DNA from: JAUWKC01 sp035529895
Lineage (GTDB): Bacteria; Planctomycetota; Phycisphaerae; Sedimentisphaerales; Anaerobacaceae
NCBI GenBank assembly: GCA_035529895.1
Contig: DATKVV010000030.1
Coordinates: 1 to 30,418 of the forward strand
DNA length: 30,418 bases
Reading direction: 5' to 3'
Shown piece by piece: positions 25,001-30,418 of this stretch. The notes beneath the pieces are model-generated. The model worked only from the letters and a program-made list of their open reading frames with translations, did no database searches and was not told the DNA's origin. Positions within the stretch are counted from its first letter, which is position 1; every line of letters starts with the position of its first letter. The position numbers and the translations under genes are program-made.

Positions 25001-26958
25001 GACGGATTCGTCTCCGAAGGATTATCCGTGTCAACCAGTACCCCATCGACATACAGCTTCATTGACTCTTCCGGGTCGCCCAAATCACAAACCGCGGCTA
25101 TGTGATACCACTCGTTGGCCTGCACCTCGGCGTCGCTTGATGCGCTGTCGCCGGCGTGGTAAAAGACTATGTCCCCGTCATCGCCGCTTATTTCAATGCT
25201 GTAAGAGTCATATTTCTTAATCAAAACGTTGTTATCGTAACTGGGAAAAGAAGCCGCCCTCATCCACATCTCGATGGTGTACGCCATGCCGTCCAGCCGC
25301 AGAATATCCGGGTTAACCGGGGTGTTGGGCTCAGGGTCAAGCCTGTACAGACCCGCCTCCGGCATAATATCCGCGGAGGTCCCTGCCGTGTTATAGAACG
25401 GATTAGCGTCACCGTACTTGACCGTACCGGCATCTTCCGGGTCCTCAGCGATATACTTCTTGAACGTAACCCTGCCCGTCAAATCCGTCACCTCGCTCGG
25501 CAGGTTATTGCCCTTGGTTCCGTCAAAGCTGAAGTACACCAGAATTCCGCCGTAGCCGGTCTTGAACGTATGCAGTCTGCCCTTGAACGTCCCCCGGCTG
25601 GTTATTTCGTCAATCCGCCAGTAGTAGGTCGTCTGCGCCAAAAGACCACCCGGGTCATACGTCGTCTCAGTCTGGTTGCCTCTGCCGGGCAGAACAAGGG
25701 GATTGGTCGCGGTGTTCACGTCGACCAGATTCGTCCCGAGGTACACGTTGTGCGAAAGCGCCAGACACGAAGCCGTCCAGCGAAGCACCCCGTTCGGGTC
25801 CGCGCCCTTGTAGCCATCGCCCGGTATCAAATCGAGCGCATTTCCGTCCTGAGTCGTAAACGTCCACACGGCGCCTGTAAACACAACGCTGCCGTCGTTG
25901 ACCTCGTCAATTCGCCAATAGTAGCTCTTTGCCAAATCGAGCGGCGCAAGTGTGCCCGCCTCAGGATACCTGTTTGCGTCCATAGCACCCTTATACAGAC
26001 TTGACGAAGTCGTGGCCGCCTTAACCGCGTCGTAATCGGTCCCCAAATACACATCGTGGCCTTCGGTCGCCGCCACATCGACGCCAGGCGTCCAGCTAAG
26101 AACCACACCGTCCGGGCACACGTCCGTCAAACGGCTCGACGGCACCGGCTTTGTGGCCGTCTTGCCCGCCACCGCCGCATTCATGAACTGTTCCGGACTG
26201 AGCGCCTCGTCCGAAATCCGCAACTCGTCAATCATGCCATGGAAAAACTGCCCCGAATTACCAGGCGGGCTTAAATTATCTCGAAGAATGCAGCCGATAC
26301 CCAGGCCCCGGTCCGAGTCCACAAGTACCTGCGCTTCCCCGCCCGATTCCGCCAGTACGCCGTCAATGTACAACTTCAACGGGGCCTCCGTATCGTTTGC
26401 GTCAAACACACCGGCCACGTGGTACCACGTGCCCGTCTCCAGTCCTCCCGAAGACAAAATCTTGTTCTCGTCGCTGCCCACGTTGCTGACGCAAAACCCG
26501 ACCACACCGCCGTCGTTTACTTCCAGATAGTATCGCCCCTTAGCGCCACCGTCGTATTTTCTTACAATCACCGACTGGCGAAACGTATCCACGTTTATAA
26601 ACGCCTCAATCGTGAACTCGCCCAGGCCGGTCAAATCCAGCGGGCAGTCCACACCTGTGTCGTTGGCAAACAGACCCATGCCCGGGTCGTTGTCCGCAGT
26701 CAAGTTACGAAAATGGGCGGACCCTCCATTCTCGTTGTAAGTCGGGTTCGGCTCATCATACTTCAGACTGCAGCCCGTCCCTCCCCCGGTGTCCGTAAAC
26801 GCCTTCGCCGTCACGTTGCCGACAATGTCCGTATCGGACACAATGTCTTGCCCCATCGTTCCGTCCAGCTCCCAGTGGAATATGACCGCGGCATTCGCCG
26901 GACCGACCATAATGCCCACCGAAACGAGGGACACTAAAAGAACCAATTTTCTCCACAT
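22072..26958 (-). CDS. Giant secreted multi-LamG protein with dockerin-like motif
   Basis: A 1628-aa protein. Signal peptide about 1-23 (LVLLVSLVSVGIMVGPANA). Four LamG/concanavalin-like domains lie at about 25-270 (FHWELDGT), 468-705 (VYFSFDGT), 810-1045 (LWYKFDEGSG) and 1375-1590 (AWWKLDESSG). Between them are four fibronectin-III-like modules with YYWR(I/V)(D/E)E motifs (about 275-465, 715-805, 1050-1125). The carbohydrate-binding-like domain VEDFESYD to YFDNIRLYQPKC spans about 1130-1325. A dockerin-like loop VDFSGDCAVGFADIRMMAVDW is at about 1337-1360. The C-terminus is NLKDVAELASSWLKEELW. No enzyme domain is evident; secreted binding or scaffold functions are inferred. AGGAGAAGG precedes the ATG. 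It is followed on the same strand by its shorter paralogue. Confidence 0.85.
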   Translation of the reverse strand: MWRKLVLLVSLVSVGIMVGPANAAVIFHWELDGTMGQDIVSDTDIVGNVTAKAFTDTGGGTGCSLKYDEPNPTYNENGGSAHFRNLTADNDPGMGLFANDTGVDCPLDLTGLGEFTIEAFINVDTFRQSVIVRKYDGGAKGRYYLEVNDGGVVGFCVSNVGSDENKILSSGGLETGTWYHVAGVFDANDTEAPLKLYIDGVLAESGGEAQVLVDSDRGLGIGCILRDNLSPPGNSGQFFHGMIDELRISDEALSPEQFMNAAVAGKTATKPVPSSRLTDVCPDGVVLSWTPGVDVAATEGHDVYLGTDYDAVKAATTSSSLYKGAMDANRYPEAGTLAPLDLAKSYYWRIDEVNDGSVVFTGAVWTFTTQDGNALDLIPGDGYKGADPNGVLRWTASCLALSHNVYLGTNLVDVNTATNPLVLPGRGNQTETTYDPGGLLAQTTYYWRIDEITSRGTFKGRLHTFKTGYGGILVYFSFDGTKGNNLPSEVTDLTGRVTFKKYIAEDPEDAGTVKYGDANPFYNTAGTSADIMPEAGLYRLDPEPNTPVNPDILRLDGMAYTIEMWMRAASFPSYDNNVLIKKYDSYSIEISGDDGDIVFYHAGDSASSDAEVQANEWYHIAAVCDLGDPEESMKLYVDGVLVDTDNPSETNPSDNNDPVGIGFMARPWDEEDGYTYDDFFDGEIDELMILDIPLDLGTFKLFPGLEWANTPSPYDKERRVDPCDPNLALNWVPGVAASSHQLYFGTSYEDVRDATTSYDPGGVWKGPTDPNTFFLFGKTEYAKSYYWRVEEVGTPTRKGLVWKFTMRSAIVDPNMWLWYKFDEGSGTKVHDSSGRDFESSGAPSDGWDPNGGQWGGALYCDDDAGMSVSSDEVLSNITNSITVSVWLKDSYRQGNDNWVFDGGRNSSYRVQAAVVTEDGMALWRAGNDSNDQLVWDLNGVDPSRLEGWHHWAFVKDEAAGTISMYFDADLVDSNNRVVADLTNVQNGAFKIAAVTNHSTDLKGWIDDFRLYDYAKSATEIMMLYRGGDLALAWKPKPFDGEPDVLRDTKLSWKPGDYAQTTGAHKLYFGTSWEDVNSMTDPCAVRNRGDENYDPGIMELGKKYYWRVDEVNEANDKSPWKGRVWSFTVADYLLVEDFESYDFFSELITDTWWDGIRFVPPYYFEYVNGATVALAASYTAPPEPVHRGKQSMGLWYDNGGLYMEVPYYSETERRFDSPQDWTEAEVEILTLFFYGDPNNDANATEQMYAALGDADSNAVVKYGYYADEDMNDIKKAEWHEWNIALSDFSGITLTAVKRMYIGLGDRDNHPTPGGWGVVYFDNIRLYQPKCIVSRRAPAFAAVDFSGDCAVGFADIRMMAVDWLRTDVNFNDLGLSMQQPASPVAWWKLDESSGTTVSDSAGSNHGAIEGSVSRVTGYDGVHKALEFDGGKVVVPDAEALRPQNALSVSAWIKFSDTPGSARLVVKGADNKETFSLEVNSDKALTFLLRDVNNADYNVESADELSRNEWIHVAGTYDANRISSYVNGEVDETKTVGAHPLSQDANNLAMGNRADALNRPYEGCLDDVRLYNYGLSAAEARYLATDGTGYVPLRSQFNLYGPVSDKPQVVNLKDVAELASSWLKEELWPAP
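22940..23597. repeat. Paralogous block, copy 2
   Basis: The counterpart of 18230-18890. Most differences seen are silent or conservative; the encoded protein block (from VEDFESYD to AAVDFS) is largely the same in both genes. This suggests recent duplication or gene conversion limited to this domain. Confidence 0.75.
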
Positions 26959-27580
26959 AATCCTTCTCCTTTCAAATCAAAAAAAAACAATAACCCTGTT
27001 TAAGTCATACAGAAATATGTTGTCGCGGACAGGCGGACAGTGCCTTCACCGCTTGTCTTGCGCCTGTCTTAAACAACTCCTTCTTTCCGCCCTGGCATCA
27101 CCTTCCTTCTCTAAAAGCCGTAAAAAAACCCTCCCGAAATGCGCAAACACAAGCGTGCCGGCCAAAAGGCAACTCCTCCGCCGCCACCCTGCTCACCTGA
27201 AGTGCGGCGGACTCCGTAACGTTATCAATACAAAGTCCTTACACGCTATATATATATTTTTACCAAATCTGCAGCCTGCTCGTCAAGCAAAATCCACTAA
27301 AAACTTCACGAATATGTACATCTATGTTAGTTATGATGCGCCGGCACGGCCCCTGTTCCCTAAATTCTGCACACCGTCGCCCGTTTTGGCCTTTTTTGGC
27401 CTCTTACTCTGCCGCCATCCCCAATGTTTACCCCCCTATATGTGCTTAACCATCAATGCGCCGTGTCTTTCTTGCGAGAATTTTTGCGGCTATCAACCTC
27501 ACGCTGCCGAAAATACACGTAACGATTGATTATTATCCGCCAGTGTATTAGAACCGTGCCTGAAGGCGCTCAAGTATTCG
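26959..27580. other. Divergent intergenic region, LamG gene/ftsW
   Basis: 622 bases without a supported gene; a long + frame (26789-27529) is mainly the shadow of the LamG gene plus noncoding sequence. A stem-loop lies at 27028-27068: 8-bp GACAGGCG/CGCCTGTC with a nested GACA/TGTC pair. It is within 70-110 bases of the LamG start codon, probably in its leader. An 8-bp inverted repeat TCCGCCGC/GCGGCGGA lies near 27175-27210. An AT-rich run (TATATATATA) is at about 27248-27258. No clear ftsW promoter was identified. Confidence 0.4.
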
Positions 27581-28744
27581 ATGCTTACGGCAGAGCAAGA
27601 CAATCCGGTTCCGCATTACATCGCGATGGTCGTTATCCTCTTAATGGCCATCGGCACCGTTTTCGTATTCTCGGCAAGCGCTAACATCAATCAGGAACTT
27701 GACTTACGTAGATTCTACGATTTTCAGTCGCTCAGACAAATCCTGTTTTTCCCGCTGGCTGTGCTTATTATGTATGCCGCTTCGCGCTTCAACTATCACA
27801 GGTTCAGCTTCGCCAACGGCTGGTTCAAATCCCCCACCCTCTATTTGCTCGTCCTCAGTATGGCTTTGCTTGTACTGGTCCTGCTGCCCCGCTTCGGCGT
27901 CGAGATAAACCGCGCCCGACGCTGGCTGCGAATTCCCCTCGGCCCCGCCTCGATAAGCTTTCAACCCTCCGAACTGGCGAAATGGGCCTTGCTCATCTTC
28001 CTGGCTGCGTTCTGCGACCGCTACAGCGACAGCATAAGCTCCTACCGGAAAAGATTCCTCCCGGCTTGCCTGATTATTGGCGCTGCCGTCGGATTGGTAA
28101 TCATCGAAGATTTCGGCACGGCTGCATTCATCTGCCTCTTGAGCTTGCTTATCCTGCTCATCGCCGGCGTCAAATTCTGGCACATCCTGACTCCCGTACC
28201 CTTTGCCATCCTTGCCTTTTGTGCGGCGCTTCTGCGCTCGCCTGCCCGGCTCCAGCGAATCGCCGCCTTCCTGAGTCCCGACAAACTCGCCGCCACCGCC
28301 GCTTATCAGGCAACTCAGTCTCTTGTCGCCCTCGGCTCCGGCGGCCTGTCCGGTAAAGGCCTCGGCCGCGGAATCTGCAAATATGGCCATCTCCCCGAGG
28401 ATACCACAGATTTTATTTTCGCCATCATAGGCGAGGAGCTCGGTTTTGTCGGAACTATCGCGGTGATTCTTCTGTTTATTGCCTTCGTTTGGCTCGGAAT
28501 CCTCGTCGTTATCCGATGCAGGGACCGCTTCGGCCAGTTACTGGCTGCCGCCGTCGTCCTGGCCATCGGCATCCAGGCCGCCCTTAATATCGGCGTCGTC
28601 ACCGTCGTGCTGCCCACAAAGGGCATTCCTCTGCCCTTCGTAAGTGCAGGGGGCACAAGTATGCTCCTGTCGGCACTCGCCGTCGGTCTCTTGCTGAATA
28701 TCGCCGAACAATCCCCCAAAATGGAGGCGAGCGAGAACCAATAA
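27581..28744 (+). CDS. ftsW: Peptidoglycan polymerase FtsW (SEDS family)
   Basis: A 387-aa multi-pass membrane protein with roughly nine to ten hydrophobic segments. SEDS-family marks are present: NRARRWLRIPLGPASISFQPSE in the periplasmic loop area, EDFGTAAF, LPEDTTDFIFAIIGEELGF and the C-terminal GIPLPFVSAGGTS. It polymerises lipid II into glycan strands at the septum, with a partner class B penicillin-binding protein. RodA is the alternative, but linkage to murG (FtsW-MurG order of the dcw cluster) favours FtsW. Its stop overlaps the murG start by one base. The murD/mraY genes usually found upstream are replaced by the intergenic region and the LamG gene. The ribosome-binding site is weak. 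Confidence 0.93.
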   Translation: MLTAEQDNPVPHYIAMVVILLMAIGTVFVFSASANINQELDLRRFYDFQSLRQILFFPLAVLIMYAASRFNYHRFSFANGWFKSPTLYLLVLSMALLVLVLLPRFGVEINRARRWLRIPLGPASISFQPSELAKWALLIFLAAFCDRYSDSISSYRKRFLPACLIIGAAVGLVIIEDFGTAAFICLLSLLILLIAGVKFWHILTPVPFAILAFCAALLRSPARLQRIAAFLSPDKLAATAAYQATQSLVALGSGGLSGKGLGRGICKYGHLPEDTTDFIFAIIGEELGFVGTIAVILLFIAFVWLGILVVIRCRDRFGQLLAAAVVLAIGIQAALNIGVVTVVLPTKGIPLPFVSAGGTSMLLSALAVGLLLNIAEQSPKMEASENQ

Positions 28745-29859
28745 TGGCGCCCAGGACCTTCTTCTTTGCAGGCGGGGGGACAGGCGGACATATCTACCCC
28801 GCTCTGGCCGTTGCCGAACAGATAGTCAGACTCGACCCCGAAAGCAAAGTCCACTTTTTCTGCAGCTCCCGCGACATCGATTCAAAAATTCTCGGCCGGA
28901 CCTCCTTCGAGTATACCACGCTTCCCGCTACAGGTTTTTCTCTTCGCCCGAAGTGCCTGCTCAGTTTTTGCCGGTCATTTCTCCAAAGTTGTCGAATCGC
29001 CAGGCGAATACTCGCTTCAGCCGCAAGCCCCACGGTCATTGGCATCGGCGGCTTCGTCGCCGCCCCGGTTTGCCTGGCCGCCCACAGACTCAAGCTCCCC
29101 CTCGCGCTGCTCAACGTTGACATTCTCCCCGGACGCGCAAACAGACTAATAGCCCGTTTTGCCAACGACATCTTTGTCCAGTTCGAAGATACCGCCCAAT
29201 ACTTCAACAAAACCAGCGCGACCGTGCACATCGTCGGCTGTCCGTTGCGAAGCGCCTTTGAAAACCCCCAGCCGGACAAAGCAATTGACCGGCTAAAGCT
29301 CGATAAAAACAAAAAGACCCTCCTTGTAACGGGCGCCTCCAGCGGCTCGGAGAATATAAACAAGGCCGTTTGTGCACTGCTGGATAAGCTCAGTGCTTTC
29401 GCTGACCAATGGCAGATAGTGCACCTGACAGGCCGGGCAAACTTCGAAAACGTCAAAGAAAAGTATACCGGCGCTAAAATCGCCCACACCGTCCTGGACT
29501 ACCACGATGATATGGCCGACCTGCTGGCCGCGGCAGATTTGCTCATCGGCAGGAGCGGGGCCGTCAGCATCGCCGAATACGCCGCCGCCGCCGTCCCCGC
29601 CATCTGCATGCCTTATCCCTACCACCGCGACAGACATCAGTACCTCAACGCCGGCAAACTCGCTGAAGCGGGCGCCGCCGTCATCGCGGACGACCTGCCC
29701 GACGAGGAACACCGCGCCGAACGGCTCTGGCAAGAGCTCCGGGAGCTGATGAAGGACGACCGCAAACGACAGGAAATGAAAACGGCCTGTAAAACAATTG
29801 CCAACACCCACGCCGCCTGCGAAATTGCGCAAACATTGCTCAAAACCTCCAATATCTGA
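28744..29859 (+). CDS. murG: MurG, UDP-GlcNAc:lipid I N-acetylglucosaminyltransferase
   Basis: A 371-aa GT28-family (GT-B fold) enzyme adding GlcNAc to lipid I to make lipid II at the inner membrane face. The N-terminal glycine loop GGGTGGH (H16) and GIGGFVAAP are present. The C-terminal domain has the donor-site RSGAVSIAEYAAA and HRDRHQYLNA. Some normally conserved positions differ: the HEQN motif before PGxxNR reads LNVD (123-126), GGSxGA reads GASSGS, and VGNPVR reads VGCPLR. The fold and donor site still identify it. The start overlaps the ftsW stop (TAATG), so translation is coupled. MurC, commonly next, is absent; an IS66-type element follows. Confidence 0.92.
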   Translation: MAPRTFFFAGGGTGGHIYPALAVAEQIVRLDPESKVHFFCSSRDIDSKILGRTSFEYTTLPATGFSLRPKCLLSFCRSFLQSCRIARRILASAASPTVIGIGGFVAAPVCLAAHRLKLPLALLNVDILPGRANRLIARFANDIFVQFEDTAQYFNKTSATVHIVGCPLRSAFENPQPDKAIDRLKLDKNKKTLLVTGASSGSENINKAVCALLDKLSAFADQWQIVHLTGRANFENVKEKYTGAKIAHTVLDYHDDMADLLAAADLLIGRSGAVSIAEYAAAAVPAICMPYPYHRDRHQYLNAGKLAEAGAAVIADDLPDEEHRAERLWQELRELMKDDRKRQEMKTACKTIANTHAACEIAQTLLKTSNI

Positions 29860-30093
29860 CAATCTCAGTACTCTTTTCCTTCTTGAATAACCGTTCCCCG
29901 CCCCCCTTCACAATTGCCCGCAAAAACCCAAATTCCACAAGAATCAGGGCTAACAGGGTAGATTGTAGCCCCTTGGGGAAAGTTCATCTCTGGTAGTGCG
30001 GTCAGGTCCGAGCCAGTCTAACATCAGCGGCGGTGGGTTGGCCGGAACGAATCCTTTTCGGCAGAAAAACGTTAACTCAGCCCGTCAACGAGG
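29860..30093. other. Gap between murG and the IS66-type gene
   Basis: No gene and no clear murG terminator. The left end of the insertion element should lie in this interval (for example near 29957-29990), but its terminal inverted repeat cannot be recognised without the right end. Confidence 0.3.
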
Positions 30094-30418
30094 ATGTCAA
30101 AAAGAAACTGTAACCGGTCAGTTATGGGTGGCTTGGGGGTTGGAGGATGGTTGGAACCGCTGGAAGAAGAGAATGCTCGCCTTAAGGCCGGACTGCGGTA
30201 TCAGGAACGCACGGCCAGGGAAGGTTACTCCGGCTCGTCCACACCCTCTTCGAAGCTTCCGGTGAAGCCGAACAGCCAGAAAGAGCGTCCACGCAATCGT
30301 GGCGGAGGCAAACCCGGTCACCAGGGTCATGGTCGGTCAGCTATTACCGAAGAGCAGGCCGACGAGGTTCACAGAGTCGGCATTGGAGACAGTGCGGAAG
30401 TACTCTTGAAGAAAAAGG
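30094..30418 (+). CDS. IS66-family transposase, N-terminal part
   Basis: An open frame running off the window end, 108 codons seen. It contains an N-terminal leucine/glutamate coil (PLEEENARLKAGLRYQER), then SGSSTPSSKLPVK, which corresponds to the NSSxSSxPPSSD-like segment of IS66 TnpC. A basic RGGGKPGHQGHGRS hinge follows, then the start of the zinc-binding domain. The catalytic DDE domain would lie beyond 30418. ATG 30094 or ATG 30124 may be the start; both have weak ribosome-binding sites. The IS66 accessory genes tnpA/tnpB are not seen upstream. Whether the element is intact is unknown. Confidence 0.75.
   Translation, partial: MSKRNCNRSVMGGLGVGGWLEPLEEENARLKAGLRYQERTAREGYSGSSTPSSKLPVKPNSQKERPRNRGGGKPGHQGHGRSAITEEQADEVHRVGIGDSAEVLLKKK

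Noticed and set aside
22644..26956. Many long antisense and other-frame ORFs within the LamG giants
   Set aside because: They arise from codon bias in the real minus-strand frames; none has a family motif.

Overview
The window looks like a chromosomal segment of a planctomycete of the Phycisphaerae/Sedimentisphaerales type. This is inferred from gene content only. The pointers are two giant secreted LamG proteins with dockerin-like Asp motifs and repeated YYWR(I/V)DEV-type domains, a Tat-exported TIM-barrel-like protein, an alternative (siroheme-based) heme pathway, and a small broken-up flagellar locus. GC content is moderate, and GTG starts are used beside ATG. No rRNA or CRISPR was seen; there is one tRNA.

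Layout. 1-845: a decayed ISKra4-like transposase with stops, frameshifts and an internal deletion. 903-1164: a promoter, a short structured leader, an intrinsic terminator, then a strong Shine-Dalgarno and a possible 34-codon ORF. 1240-1605 (-): a PilZ protein. 1979-4502 (+): a two-gene operon encoding a PAS histidine kinase and an NtrC-type sigma-54 activator. 4655-4864 (+): a small zinc-ribbon protein. 4944-5028 (-): tRNA-Leu(GAG). 5231-6196 (-): a Tat-signal aldo/keto-reductase-like protein. 6923-9905 (-): a probable operon dapF, ahbD, ahbA-ahbB fusion, behind a good sigma-70-type promoter. It links diaminopimelate synthesis with siroheme-to-heme conversion. 10440-12674 (+): a prolyl oligopeptidase-family lipoprotein.

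13005-15651 (-): a flagellar mini-locus of a MerR-type regulator, a FlgN-like chaperone, FlgB and the flagellar sigma factor FliA. An almost perfect sigma-28 promoter precedes fliA, and a palindromic operator overlaps the merR promoter. 16029-17123 (+): a GAF-GGDEF diguanylate cyclase. With the PilZ protein it supplies both ends of c-di-GMP signalling. 17340-26958 (-): two paralogous giant secreted proteins (1320 and 1628 aa). They share a roughly 660-bp block that has stayed very similar at DNA level, and near-identical terminator hairpins.

27581-29859 (+): ftsW and murG, overlapping by one base, a fragment of the dcw cell-wall cluster. They are followed by the start of an IS66-type transposase that runs off the window end. 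Mobile-element sequence thus sits at both edges.

The most useful leads are the sigma-28 promoter before fliA, the merR promoter/operator with a second matching site 51 bp away, the leader/terminator/mini-ORF unit at 903-1164, the AhbA-AhbB fusion joined to AhbD, the altered conserved motif in MurG, and the split dockerin-like arrangement in both LamG giants. Nothing was searched against a database; all family calls come from motifs read directly.
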